From Brevibacillus sp. JNUCC-41 (lineage in GTDB: Bacteria; Bacillota; Bacilli; Bacillales; DSM-1321), in contig NZ_CP062163.1 of the NCBI RefSeq assembly GCF_014844095.1, positions 2,170,001-2,234,000 on the forward strand: a stretch of DNA of 64,000 nucleotides, in the 5' to 3' direction. Below are positions 44,201-52,977 of the stretch, in pieces. Position 1 is the first letter of the stretch. The number at the start of each line of letters is the position of its first letter. Under the pieces are notes generated by a model. The model made no database searches, was not told the DNA's origin, and saw only the letters and a list, made by a program, of their open reading frames with translations. The position numbers and the translations under genes are program-made.

Positions 44201-45729
44201 AATTGCAGAGCCAGACAAATTATGTATATAACTGGATTGAAGATGGGAATGTTGGGGTTTTTGGTTCTTCCGGATACGGCAAATCAACCACCGTTTTGAC
44301 ATTTCTCTTTAGTTTTGCAGATCAGTTCAGTCCAAAAGAGCTGCATTATTATATTTTCGATTTCGGGAATAGCGCTCTATTGCCAATACGACAGCTGCCT
44401 CATACAGGGGAATACTTCAGGTTCGATGAGTTAAGGAAAATTGAAAAGTTCATGTTATTCATGAAGGCGGAAATGGAAAGGCGTAAGCAGCTTTTTTCAG
44501 AAAAGGAGCTTAGTAACATAAAGCTTTATAATGCATTAGTGGAAGATAAATTGCCGATTATTTATATCGTCGTCGACAATTTCGACTTAGTGAAGGATGA
44601 GATGCAAGACCAGGAAGCGCAATTCGTTCAGTTTGCACGTGATGGACAATCACTTGGAATATTCATGATCTTAACGGCAACGAGAATCAATGCGATTCGC
44701 CAGCCGTTAATGAATAGTCTTAAGACGAAGGTCGTCCATTACTTAATGGACAGTTCGGAACAATATTCAGTTTTGGGGAGAACCCCTTATGAAAATGAAC
44801 CTGTTCCGGGTAGGGCGTTGGTGAAAAAGGACCAAACCTATCTAACGCAGGTTTATCTACCAGCCGATGGTGCGGATGATATAGCCGTCTTGGAAGAAAT
44901 GAAACAAGCCGTGGCAGAACATAAGGTTACATATAAGGAAACAGCCAAACCGCCTGCGATTCCGATGTTACCGGCTCATCTTGATTCCAGCAGCTTCAAG
45001 AGTTACTGCTCACAAGCCATTAAGAAGGATTCCATTCCAATCGGGCTTTCAGAGGAAAGTGTTGCACCTGTTTTCGTGGAGTTGAATTCCAATCCATTCC
45101 TGCTTGTCGTAGGACAGTCACGTAAAGGGAAAACGAATGTCCTTAAAGTGCTCTTGGAATCGATGCTTACACAGGAAATTGGGGAAATTGGTTTATTTGA
45201 CGGAGTTGACCGTGGTCTATCCTCTTATGCTATAGAGGAGAAGGTGAGCTATGTGGAAACAAAAGATCAGATAACCGAATGGCTCGATCATATCTCTGAA
45301 ATCTTTGAAGAACGTGAAAGAAGTTATCTAGCAGCATTGGAAAATAAATCGATGAAGCAACTGGAATTCCCACGGATCATGTTTGTCATAGATAGCATTT
45401 CAAGGATCCAGCAAACGATAGACGGCAGGATTCAGGATAGGATCAGCAGTTTGATGAAACAGTACAGCCATCTCGGGTTTAGTCTGATTGTCGCTGGAAA
45501 TGCCAACGACTTCACGAAGGGGTATGACTCTTTGACTACCGAATTGAAACAAGTCAGACAGGCTGTTTTGCTTATTAAAAAATCGGACCAAAGCTTGTAT
45601 ACCCTCTCCTATTCCAGAAAAGAAGAAGAAATACAGCCGGGTTACGGATACTTTGTGCTGAATGGCCAGGAGAGTAAAATCCAAATACCACTAAGTGAAG
45701 AAAGAAGGAGAGTGCAAGAAAGTGTCTGA
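41248..45729 (+). CDS. essC: EssC/YukBA motor ATPase of the type VII system
   Basis: The 1493-residue protein has two N-terminal FHA-like domains (about 1-190), a pair of membrane segments (about 235-275), and three FtsK/SpoIIIE ATPase domains. Walker A motifs lie at about 676-684 (GTTGSGKSE), 1006-1014 (GSSGYGKST) and 1289-1297 (GQSRKGKTN, degenerate). It powers and selects substrates. The single full-length frame corresponds to B. subtilis yukBA. It overlaps esaA by 8 bp. No LXG toxin gene is next to the operon. Confidence 0.93.
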   Translation: MSLLWIYSKETYQSFTIKDDHNGPITIGPSKQDTITVYSIPFEYGSIKLKKHEGIDGYGVFREGKKLGDVKPFQSFTFHEGEETVGIFYTAGELEESLYYIGNLKEITLSAKVGATIRKEGPVSGNGFSFLLHKGQWLLMPKGNSTIFLNGERVTKTVPIQNGDLICWPNMVLRLVEGDLLMIHCAESYETSLSKMKKPISEMKKNYPQYRRTPRMIYELPDEKVTISFPSQESEDNNRGLWLILMPPLMMLIVMGVITIIQPRGIFIIISIVMFTTTLVTSTVQYFKDKKKQKSREEKRQRVYTRYLEQKREELQELSETQKKVLFYHYPSFERMKLLTESISDRIWERTLESEDALHFKIGTATIPSSYEVSVNSSDMSNRDIDDLLEQSQELVDVYKNLDDLPLSIDLSSGSMGLVGKESIVKRELQQLIGQLAFFHSYHDVRFVAIFPEKDYQEWEWMKWLPHFQLPHAYAKGFIYNEQSRDQILTSIYQLLRERDLDENKGKVRFTPHFVFIVTDRNLIAEHVILEYLEGKTDDLGISTIFAADAKESLTENVHTLVKYINDLEGEILIQQTKAVHTPFKLDAHSKEGNERYARTLRSLDHQKGMNNSIPETVSFLELLKVREVEDLPISQNWRTNQSSKSLAVPIGLKGKTDRVELNLHEKAHGPHGLVAGTTGSGKSELLQTYILSLAVHYHPHEVAFLLIDYKGGGMAQPFRQIPHLLGVITNIEGSKNFSARALASINSELKKRQRLFDRYEVNHINDYTDLYKEGKADEPLPHLFLISDEFAELKNEEPDFIRELVSTARIGRSLGVHLILATQKPGGVIDNQIWSNARFKISLKVQDANDSKEILKNSDAANITVTGRGYLQVGNNEVYELFQSAWSGAPYLEDTVGSEDEVALVTDLGLVQISNVSEQITDKKREKISEIEAVADRIVATQEVMDIKKLASPWLPPLSNRLSRNAERSLTSNQFHLGMKDEPELQSQTNYVYNWIEDGNVGVFGSSGYGKSTTVLTFLFSFADQFSPKELHYYIFDFGNSALLPIRQLPHTGEYFRFDELRKIEKFMLFMKAEMERRKQLFSEKELSNIKLYNALVEDKLPIIYIVVDNFDLVKDEMQDQEAQFVQFARDGQSLGIFMILTATRINAIRQPLMNSLKTKVVHYLMDSSEQYSVLGRTPYENEPVPGRALVKKDQTYLTQVYLPADGADDIAVLEEMKQAVAEHKVTYKETAKPPAIPMLPAHLDSSSFKSYCSQAIKKDSIPIGLSEESVAPVFVELNSNPFLLVVGQSRKGKTNVLKVLLESMLTQEIGEIGLFDGVDRGLSSYAIEEKVSYVETKDQITEWLDHISEIFEERERSYLAALENKSMKQLEFPRIMFVIDSISRIQQTIDGRIQDRISSLMKQYSHLGFSLIVAGNANDFTKGYDSLTTELKQVRQAVLLIKKSDQSLYTLSYSRKEEEIQPGYGYFVLNGQESKIQIPLSEERRRVQESV

Positions 45730-48649
45730 AAAAATAAAACCGATGCTATTAATCGGTAAAATACTGGTGATCTTAGCGCTGCCGATCTTGTTTTTTTCTT
45801 ATATTGGACAAAATCCAATGAAAAAGACAGAAACGGCTTCTCGTGAAATCGCCATTGTAAATGAAGATAATGGCACTGAATTTAATAATAATCCTATTTT
45901 CGTGGGCTCAGAGCTTGTTACTACATTGGACAAGGATTCTGAATATCAGTGGTTTGTGGTTAATAGAAGCACGGCGGAAAGTGGGCTTGCAAATGAAAAG
46001 TATGATGCAGTTATATATTTTCCATCCGATTTTTCAGAGAATATTTATACGTTCGATGATGAACAGCCTGTCAAGGCGGGGATAAAGTACAAGGTACAAC
46101 CTAGTTTGAATGCAGAGAACATGGAAAAGGTGCAAAAGGAATTAGAGAAGACAAAGAGTAAAATGAATAAGCATATTTCAACACAGTATTGGAGCTATGT
46201 TTCCCAATCGGTAGAGGACATCCGTAAGAAGTTCGATAATGTCCTTGCTAAAGAAATCGCTTTTCAAAACACGATGTATGAGTTTTATACTCCAAGCTCA
46301 GAAAGCCTTGCCGGCGAAATCAAGCAGCATAAGGACATGCTTGAAGGAGTCTTTACCCAAACGAAGGATGCTGGCAAAACGAGTAATGAAACAATGGATG
46401 AAATAGGGAACACCAAGACTCAAATGGCTTCCTTTGTAGAAGATGTAGTTTCTTTTGAGGAATATCAAAAAGCTCAAAGTATTCTTTTTGAGAAGGCTTC
46501 GGCTCAAAATCAGCAACTTGTCAACGAGAGTGTTCAATCATATGACAAGGTGCTGAATGAGGGGAACCAGTCGATACCGGAGATTCAGCAAGGGATGAAT
46601 ACGAAATACAGCCTTAATGATCAAGGCATTAGTGAGAATGTTGGTATCATGCAGCAGAAGATCGATTCCAGCAGTAATGAATTGGAACAATTTTCGACAA
46701 GCATGAAAGACAAACAAGTAGAACAAATTACGAAAATCACCCAAGAACAACAAAGCTCGATTGAACGATTGAAACAATCGGAAGAGGCGGGTCTTGATAA
46801 CCTACAGTCTACCTTGCTTGTGCAAAGAGGAAATCTTGCAAGCAGCTCTGGTGATGGGGAGGTCATTGGTGAAGGAACGACGCCTATAGAAGATATCGAA
46901 ACGGAAACGGGCAAAGATGAATCGGTTGCTGCACCTGAAAAGAAGGACCCGATTGATGAACTGTCGCTACAGGTACTGCTGGATCAAATCACTGGGATTA
47001 ACATGGCACTTGAAAGTTTGGTGCCGGCAGAAGGAAGTGAAGGAGCTGCTGAACAAATCAACATCCTTACAGCAGAACTCCAAACGGAAATCAATAATCT
47101 CAGCGGAACGGTAAACGGAAGGACAGGAAATTATAACCAATTGATAACTGAGTTTAATACACTGGTAGATTCGTATAATGAGCTGCTGGCACAGTTTACG
47201 CAATTACAAGCTGATTATAATGAACTCGGCACGAATTATAAGGATTTAGGTGACCAATGGAAAAAGTCACAGGAAGATATTCAAAAATTACAGGACATCC
47301 AGAGTATGACAATCGATGAAGCCATAGCAGAAATCAAGACTCTCGAACAGTCACTTCTTGGAAAAGTGGGGGGAGAAAGGCGAGCGGTGCTGGTGAGGGC
47401 CTTTGAGAATCCTATCACCAATCGGGATTCAACCACCCTCCTTGCCTATTACGGTTCACTCTCATCTTATGGGGAATTGGCTGAAAGAGTCACGGAAGCA
47501 AATGTAGATAAGGTATTTGCAGCCAATATAAAAGAATTGGAAAACTTGAAAAGTGGGGTTTCCGGAAACGTAGATGAAGAAGCGAAACTCGTTAAAGCCA
47601 GCTTAGCAGGAGTCAATGAGAACTTCGGCATGTTCTCAGATTCAATTAAGGGGTATATGAAAGAATATGATGCCAACGTAGAAACCGGGCAGAAAGCCAC
47701 TTTAGCTGAATTAGCCGCAATTACCGGCAAGGCTCAAGAAGTGTCTGCCAATTTGTCTGATCATATGGAAGTTCCTGAAATGGAGGCTGAACCTCCAGTT
47801 AATCTTGATGGAGAAATGTTTGTATCACTTCAAGACAATACGGCAACAACTGTCGGCTTCATTTCCGAACTTGTCAATTCTGTAGCGGAACGACAGGACA
47901 CGGTCACGAAGGATACTGCGGACCTGCAAGCGAAAGTGGGGTCAGTTCAGGAAAGGGCCGATCAGCTTAATGACAATTGGTCCCAAAATGTGGACTCAAC
48001 CGAAAGAATCAAGACGGACGTATATAGTGTCTTGAACAATACTCTAGTCGATGATCAGCAGAATGGGTATGTGTACGAATATTTAGCGAATCCCGTACAA
48101 ATCAGCGGGGAAGTCCTTCATCAGGAAAAGGTTAATATTCCGCCGATCGTCATGTTGGTGATCATTCTCATCTCTGGGTTATTGATTGGTTTCTTCCTGC
48201 ATCATTATGAAACCATTCCAATGATGGTCCATGCGGCCTTGTTTACCTTATTGAACCTGATCGTAGGTTTAATCATCAGCATGTATGGTTTGAAGATCTA
48301 TCCGCTGGGAGATATGCAGGAGATTAAATGGACCGTATTCACCGTCCTGCTTTTATTCTTCTGTGCAGCGTTTACCAGACTGGCGTTCTCGATTGGGCCG
48401 TTTGTCGGTGCTATCCTGGTGATTGGTTTGATCAGTTTCTTTACCATTCCATTATTGGATTTAATCATGCCTAATTTCAATGTAGACCACCCGGTTGCGG
48501 ACGTATACATGTCCATACAATTCGGTAATCAGTCGGCATTCATTCCGGCTAGTATCATCTTGATTGTGCTGACGCTTATTGCAACGATCATTCCATATAT
48601 AGTGAAGCGTCTTACAGAAAGAAGAGCAATGGCCCATGAAGTGGAATAA
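45722..48649 (+). CDS. yueB: EsaA/YueB type VII membrane protein
   Basis: The 975-residue protein has one N-terminal membrane segment (about 10-30), a very long extracellular coiled-coil region, and five or so membrane segments in the last 170 residues. B. subtilis YueB has this layout and is the receptor of phage SPP1. The GTG at 45722 follows AAGGAG and overlaps the essC stop; the frame from 45695 lies within essC. The extracellular stalk may vary between strains because of phage pressure. Confidence 0.9.
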   Translation: MSEKIKPMLLIGKILVILALPILFFSYIGQNPMKKTETASREIAIVNEDNGTEFNNNPIFVGSELVTTLDKDSEYQWFVVNRSTAESGLANEKYDAVIYFPSDFSENIYTFDDEQPVKAGIKYKVQPSLNAENMEKVQKELEKTKSKMNKHISTQYWSYVSQSVEDIRKKFDNVLAKEIAFQNTMYEFYTPSSESLAGEIKQHKDMLEGVFTQTKDAGKTSNETMDEIGNTKTQMASFVEDVVSFEEYQKAQSILFEKASAQNQQLVNESVQSYDKVLNEGNQSIPEIQQGMNTKYSLNDQGISENVGIMQQKIDSSSNELEQFSTSMKDKQVEQITKITQEQQSSIERLKQSEEAGLDNLQSTLLVQRGNLASSSGDGEVIGEGTTPIEDIETETGKDESVAAPEKKDPIDELSLQVLLDQITGINMALESLVPAEGSEGAAEQINILTAELQTEINNLSGTVNGRTGNYNQLITEFNTLVDSYNELLAQFTQLQADYNELGTNYKDLGDQWKKSQEDIQKLQDIQSMTIDEAIAEIKTLEQSLLGKVGGERRAVLVRAFENPITNRDSTTLLAYYGSLSSYGELAERVTEANVDKVFAANIKELENLKSGVSGNVDEEAKLVKASLAGVNENFGMFSDSIKGYMKEYDANVETGQKATLAELAAITGKAQEVSANLSDHMEVPEMEAEPPVNLDGEMFVSLQDNTATTVGFISELVNSVAERQDTVTKDTADLQAKVGSVQERADQLNDNWSQNVDSTERIKTDVYSVLNNTLVDDQQNGYVYEYLANPVQISGEVLHQEKVNIPPIVMLVIILISGLLIGFFLHHYETIPMMVHAALFTLLNLIVGLIISMYGLKIYPLGDMQEIKWTVFTVLLLFFCAAFTRLAFSIGPFVGAILVIGLISFFTIPLLDLIMPNFNVDHPVADVYMSIQFGNQSAFIPASIILIVLTLIATIIPYIVKRLTERRAMAHEVE

Positions 48650-49118
48650 ATATGTAATGCCTGTCTTGCTCATCCTGTTTTTTAGCCATGCACCTCATGG
48701 CGGGGCGGTAGAGGAACCCATGGTGGAGCCCAATGAATATCAAGAAAAGGAAATTGATATTCAAACGGAGTATTTCCATGAAGAAGGATTGTTGGAACAG
48801 AAGCGGAAACTGCCTGAAGAACAAAAGGACCTCACTTTTGAAAGAGGGAAATATGATGCCGTTGACTCGGTGAAGGACTCACTGTTTCTGTCTCCTGTAA
48901 TGGAGAATCAGAATAATACCATCGCTTCAAAATCAGAACAGCTTGGATTATTCTCGGAAGTCGCCATTCGAACGAGAAGCGAAGAAGAAATAGAGCCTTC
49001 CCTTAATTTTGACCTGACGATATTGCTCGGCATCGTTTTGGCACTTTTGGTCGTTTGTTTGTTTTTTATCCTTATCCCGAAAATGGGGAAGCTGAATGGA
49101 GATGTTAATCGAAAATGA
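48636..49118 (+). CDS. yueC: EssA/YueC type VII accessory protein
   Basis: The 160-residue protein has an N-terminal hydrophobic signal (about 5-25), an acidic extracellular region and a C-terminal membrane segment (about 127-150, LTILLGIVLALLVVCLFFIL). This matches EssA. It overlaps yueB by 14 bp and is the last gene of the operon, ending at the terminator whose stem starts in its stop codon. Confidence 0.85.
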   Translation: MKWNKYVMPVLLILFFSHAPHGGAVEEPMVEPNEYQEKEIDIQTEYFHEEGLLEQKRKLPEEQKDLTFERGKYDAVDSVKDSLFLSPVMENQNNTIASKSEQLGLFSEVAIRTRSEEEIEPSLNFDLTILLGIVLALLVVCLFFILIPKMGKLNGDVNRK

Positions 49119-49161
49119 AAACAGCCCGATTCCTGGCATAAGTTTGGAATCGGGCTGTTTT
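49118..49161. terminator. Bidirectional terminator of the type VII operon
   Basis: AAAACAGCCCGATTCC (49118-49133) and GGAATCGGGCTGTTTT (49146-49161) form a 16-bp stem with T runs both ways. It also serves the convergent small peptide gene. Confidence 0.85.
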
Positions 49162-49162
49162 G

Positions 49163-49240
49163 CTACATATCCATAACGGTTTTAATAAGCCCTAAAAGAA
49201 GGGCGGCTGCGATGATTAAAATGAAAAATTTTTTATACAT
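49163..49240 (-). CDS. 25-residue membrane peptide
   Basis: On the minus strand MYKKFFILIIAAALLLGLIK followed by TVMDM is a single hydrophobic helix with a positively charged N-terminus. A GAGGT ribosome binding site lies 7 bases before the ATG, and the stop abuts the shared terminator. This is the layout of a real small-protein gene. It could be a membrane microprotein or a type I toxin; I see no antisense RNA. Confidence 0.6.
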   Translation of the reverse strand: MYKKFFILIIAAALLLGLIKTVMDM

Positions 49241-49435
49241 GATCAGTACCTCTTATATTTTATGAGTGGATTGCGTTCATTTTAGCATAAACAAGACAGA
49301 AATGAGGTTTCCTTAAAATGTACAGATCGGTGGGGCGTGGCTTCAATGTCCAGATATCGGTGCGGAAAATTATGAAAAGGTGGACCATTTATTGAAGTTT
49401 GCCTGCCGTTTTTTTATGGCTTGTACAATTTGGAC
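49241..49435. other. Spacer, promoter of the small peptide
   Basis: Minus strand: TGCTAAAAT (near 49284) could be an extended -10 for the membrane peptide. Nothing else is recognisable. Confidence 0.35.
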
Positions 49436-49546
49436 ATTGATTTCCGCTAAGGAAACTCGCTTTTCGCGGGTGGTCAGGGAGCCTCCTCGGCTTGCGCCTG
49501 CTGGGTCTCCTTAGGCGCGCATTTCTAAGCAGGAGTCTCGTACCTT
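49436..49546 (-). repeat. Diverged copy of the dispersed repeat
   Basis: Shares the GC-rich middle (CTCGCTTTTCGCGGG, GGGAGCCTCCTCGG, GGAGTCTCG) with 3700-3896, but the outer borders differ. Confidence 0.6.
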
Positions 49547-49574
49547 ATAACATTTAGATAGTAACCATACCTGA

Positions 49575-49795
49575 GGACTGGCGGGCGTATGTTTCAGATG
49601 CATATCATCTGCGTAATCATCATGGTGTAAAAAATGGATATCCGAAATACAAAAAACAATTTGGCATGTATTCGCAGATGCAAATGAAAAGCATGGTATT
49701 CGTTGGATTACATTAAGGGGACTTAAAAATAGTCGATACAGACGATGCTCATTTCGCTTTCAATAATTAAAAGAAGATGGCCCATAGGACATGGC
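49575..49795 (+). mobile_element. IS1182-type transposase remnant
   Basis: A frame reads VFADANEKHGIRWITLRGLK, the conserved C-terminal block of IS1182-family transposases (usually ADAKEKHGMRWTTLRGLKK), then decays; LKEDGP in the same area corresponds to the next conserved NLKK stretch. No N-terminal part, inverted repeats or target duplication were found. Confidence 0.6.
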
Positions 49796-49868
49796 AAGGT
49801 TCAAAAATGGCTTAACATAGTCGATGTAGAGCCTAATTCTCTTAAACCTGGCCCAAATTGGTGTTTCT

Positions 49869-49907
49869 AAAAGGGGTTCAGAATTTTTTAATTCCGAACC
49901 CCTTTTG
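49869..49907. terminator. Terminator of the btuF-like gene
   Basis: AAAAGGGGTTC-GAAT and ATTC-GAACCCCTTTT form a stem with T-rich loop and T run. It lies 50 bp beyond the minus-strand stop at 49956. Confidence 0.7.
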
Positions 49908-49955
49908 ACTACAAACTTAGATGCGCCGATTAATTGGCGCATCCCTCTTATCGTG

Positions 49956-50906
49956 TTATTTGAACAAGTCAGGATAGACAGTCTTTGCTGCGAGTTCAAC
50001 AGCTTCCCCAATCCTTGGTCCAGGACGTGACATGATATTTTCATCAAGTAAATGGACTTCATCGTTCTTCACCGCATCGATATCTACCCAGCCCTTACGC
50101 GATTTAATTTCACCAATGGCATCATCTGCATACGTGGCCGTGGTGATGATGGATTTAGGGTTCCTTTTGACGATTTCTTCATCGGATACTTTAACCCAGC
50201 CTTTTTGGTCATCAAAGATGTTTTTTATGCCGGCAGTGTCCAGGATTTCATTTTGGAAGGTCTCCGATCCTGTTGTATAGATTTCCGGAGCAGGGCTAAT
50301 TTCAAAGTATGTTTGCTCCTTTTCATCTACAGTTTTCACTTTTTCTTGGACATTTGTAATTTGGGATTTGATATCTTTCACTAATTCATCCCCTTTTTCG
50401 GCTACACCCATCACTTTAGCAATCTGCCCGATATCACCATATACATCATCGAAATTTGCCGCAGATTTAATGATGAATACAGGGATGCCGGCATCTTCAA
50501 GTGGTTTCAGTGCCGTTTCATCCCCAATGGAATAAGCGATGATGGCATCAGGTTTCAAGGCAATGATTTTTTCTGCATTGATGTTAACGGAGTCTGAAAC
50601 ATGTTCGATATCCTTCGCTTCCTCTGGATAATTATCAAAGTCGGTCACGCCAACGACTTTATCACCCTGTTCAAGGGCAAATAAGATTTCCGTATTGCTT
50701 GGCTGAAGTGAAACGACCTTTTCCGGGATTTTCTCGAATTTTATTTTTTTACCAGAATCATCCGTAACGGTATAGTCCTTGATATCTTCGACCTTTTTAC
50801 TATCTTTATTATCCTTTGAGGATTGATCATCGTTCACTCCGCATCCGGTGAGGAAAAGCGTAAGCATCAGCATGGAAATCCAACTGAATCCTAGGGTTCT
50901 CTTCAT
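49956..50906 (-). CDS. btuF: Cobalamin-type ABC substrate-binding lipoprotein
   Basis: The 316-residue protein has a lipoprotein signal (LTGCG, lipid-bearing C22) and the two-lobed BtuF/FhuD fold (VVSLQPSNTEILFALEQGDK, then TYFEISPAPEIYTTGSETFQ). The cobalamin riboswitch upstream of the two-gene unit indicates B12 or another corrinoid as ligand. The matching BtuC permease and BtuD ATPase are not in this window, so it must work with ones encoded elsewhere. It is 3 bp behind the adenosyltransferase gene. Confidence 0.85.
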   Translation of the reverse strand: MKRTLGFSWISMLMLTLFLTGCGVNDDQSSKDNKDSKKVEDIKDYTVTDDSGKKIKFEKIPEKVVSLQPSNTEILFALEQGDKVVGVTDFDNYPEEAKDIEHVSDSVNINAEKIIALKPDAIIAYSIGDETALKPLEDAGIPVFIIKSAANFDDVYGDIGQIAKVMGVAEKGDELVKDIKSQITNVQEKVKTVDEKEQTYFEISPAPEIYTTGSETFQNEILDTAGIKNIFDDQKGWVKVSDEEIVKRNPKSIITTATYADDAIGEIKSRKGWVDIDAVKNDEVHLLDENIMSRPGPRIGEAVELAAKTVYPDLFK

Positions 50907-50909
50907 TAT

Positions 50910-51455
50910 TTATTCCTCCGTTTTCTTTTTCATTGGTTTGGTTGGGTATGATTTACTTATAAAAGGAATCTCCTCGATCCCCTGTTGCTTATTGACGTAG
51001 ACTGCCATCACAAATAATACATTTGCAAGCAAGTGAGCGTAATCAAAAAGAATTCCTGGAATTTCCTTTTCTAGACTTACCTTGTGTAAAGCGCGCACGG
51101 ACTTTTTGGCCTCACTGCGGCAAGTATGCAAAGTACATGCTGCGGTTGATCCTTGTGGAAGGACGAATGTTTCGATTCGATCCCTCACTTCAGCGACATA
51201 TCGGTCGTAGATTGCACTTAAGCGGTCGAGATCATCGCCGGTAATGGCTAAAACCCCACGGACTGAGCCGTTTAAATGGTAAACCATGGGCAATAATTCC
51301 ATTAAGTCATAGTATACATCGGGGACGTCCTCAGTAAGTGAGGCGGCCAAGCCGATCTGTGTCGTCAATGAGTCTGTGCGGATTTCAAAATCGACGGTCG
51401 ATACTGACTCACGCATGTATGGGTAGCATAAAAAACGAAAGTCTTTCTTTGCCAT
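50910..51455 (-). CDS. ATP:cob(I)alamin adenosyltransferase-like protein (PduO type)
   Basis: The 181-residue helical protein contains ETFVLPQGSTAACTLHTCRS, the adenosyltransferase core motif (usually ILPGGS-AA-LH-AR), and a four-helix pattern of PduO. It would turn cobalamin into the coenzyme form. The N-terminal ATP-binding motif is poorly conserved, so the activity is likely but not certain. The ATG at 51455 follows AAAGGAGG; the frame from 51512 is longer without a site. The riboswitch upstream supports a B12 role. Confidence 0.75.
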   Translation of the reverse strand: MAKKDFRFLCYPYMRESVSTVDFEIRTDSLTTQIGLAASLTEDVPDVYYDLMELLPMVYHLNGSVRGVLAITGDDLDRLSAIYDRYVAEVRDRIETFVLPQGSTAACTLHTCRSEAKKSVRALHKVSLEKEIPGILFDYAHLLANVLFVMAVYVNKQQGIEEIPFISKSYPTKPMKKKTEE

Positions 51456-51520
51456 AAATCTTCCTCCTTTTACGTATTGGGTGAATGACCTCCGTATTGC
51501 TTTTCCCAGCAAGACAAATA

Positions 51521-51543
51521 GCCGACCAAGAGTTTTGGTCGGC
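51521..51543 (-). terminator. Hairpin after the cobalamin riboswitch
   Basis: GCCGACCAA and TTGGTCGGC form a 9-bp stem followed on the minus strand by a weak T-rich run. It is the likely expression platform for the riboswitch. Confidence 0.5.
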
Positions 51544-51627
51544 TTCGGGCATCTATATATCTGTAGTAGAAAAAGATGGGAGAGCCGTACAATCTCCTAT
51601 CTTCCGAAGAGCATAATACGATGAAAA

Positions 51628-51850
51628 AAGGCAGGTCTCCTGGCTTGTGCGTCATTTTACTCTAAGAACCTTCCCATTTGGGTTAAATGGCCGGTAGTCG
51701 GCGAGCGATTACATCCTCAAATAGTGGTAAACATCTTATTTCATTAGCACTTACAGTTGCGGAAACAGCTTCGGTTTTAAACCGAATTCCCTATTAAGCT
51801 GACAATGCAGCACCATTTTCTGCAAGATTCATATTCACTTAGCAACAGTT
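51628..51850 (-). ncRNA. Cobalamin riboswitch
   Basis: On the minus strand: CCGCAACTGTAAGTG (the conserved B12-box-side motif) and the 3' end AAGCCAGGAGACCTGCC, both hallmarks of this class. It precedes the adenosyltransferase and btuF-like genes, which would be switched off by adenosylcobalamin. Confidence 0.9.
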
Positions 51851-52020
51851 TACCATACCTTTTTCAATAGACTGCATTAATATTTTTAGACAAATTCGTT
51901 TATGGTTTACCGAATATCTAGTAAACTTACAATGTAAGGTTTAATTGGTGCTTAATGTAAAATTTTGATATAGAAAAGGTATGAAATAATGGTGATACTG
52001 TGAATCCCGGGAGGTAGAGA

Positions 52021-52977
52021 ATGAATTATAAGCAAGTCAATCAAAAACTGGAAATCGTTCTGGGGAATATCGAAAAGGTGATTATCGGAAAACGGGATAT
52101 AGCAGAACTAAGTATCGTGGCACTCCTTTCCGGTGGACATGTTTTATTGGAGGATGTTCCGGGCGTGGGGAAGACAGTCATGGTAAGGGCACTGGCAAAA
52201 TCTATAGGTGCAAGCTTTAAGAGAATTCAATTCACACCTGATTTACTTCCTTCTGATGTTACTGGTGTTTCGATCTTCAATCCTAAGGAACAAGAATTCA
52301 TTTTTAGGCCAGGTCCGATAATGGGACATATTATTTTAGCCGATGAAATTAACCGGACCTCGCCGAAAACTCAGTCTGCATTACTTGAAGCCATGGAAGA
52401 GGCAAGCGTGACGATTGATGGTGTCACAAGGAGATTGGAGAAGCCGTTCTTCGTAATGGCGACACAAAATCCGATCGAATACGAGGGGACGTATCCGCTT
52501 CCGGAGGCTCAATTGGATAGATTCCTATTAAAAATGAAAATGGGCTATCCGGGTGTGGGAGAAGAGATAGAGGTTCTTAATAGAGCTCAATACACGGTAC
52601 CGCTTGATGAGCTGGAAGCCGTCATCACCTTGGATGAATTGATAGAATTACAGGCTGAGGTAAAAGCTGTGATAGTGGATGACACAATAAAACGATATAT
52701 TGTTGAATTGGCGAATCGAACACGTACGCATGAAGGGGTCTATTTAGGTGTAAGCCCGCGTGGATCGATAGCCTTGATGAAGGCAGCCCAGGCTTACGCG
52801 CTGGTCCAGGGCAGGGACTATGTTCTGCCGGACGATGTTCAATATTTGGTTCCATTCGTATTTTCCCACCGGCTTATTTTGAAACCTGAAGCGAAGTATG
52901 ATGGCTTCGATGCTGGAATGGTGATACATGAAGTTGTGGCGACAACACAGGTACCTGTAAAGCGGGCTATGACCTAA
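52021..52977 (+). CDS. yeaC: MoxR-family AAA+ ATPase
   Basis: The 318-residue cytoplasmic protein has Walker A DVPGVGKT (45-52), Walker B ILADEINR (near 106) and the sensor stretch MATQNPIEYEGTYPLPEAQLD. MoxR ATPases act as chaperones with DUF58 and transglutaminase-like partners; those two genes follow here, as yeaC-yeaD-yebA do in B. subtilis. An GGGAGGTAG site precedes the ATG. Its stop overlaps the next start by one base. Confidence 0.88.
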   Translation: MNYKQVNQKLEIVLGNIEKVIIGKRDIAELSIVALLSGGHVLLEDVPGVGKTVMVRALAKSIGASFKRIQFTPDLLPSDVTGVSIFNPKEQEFIFRPGPIMGHIILADEINRTSPKTQSALLEAMEEASVTIDGVTRRLEKPFFVMATQNPIEYEGTYPLPEAQLDRFLLKMKMGYPGVGEEIEVLNRAQYTVPLDELEAVITLDELIELQAEVKAVIVDDTIKRYIVELANRTRTHEGVYLGVSPRGSIALMKAAQAYALVQGRDYVLPDDVQYLVPFVFSHRLILKPEAKYDGFDAGMVIHEVVATTQVPVKRAMT

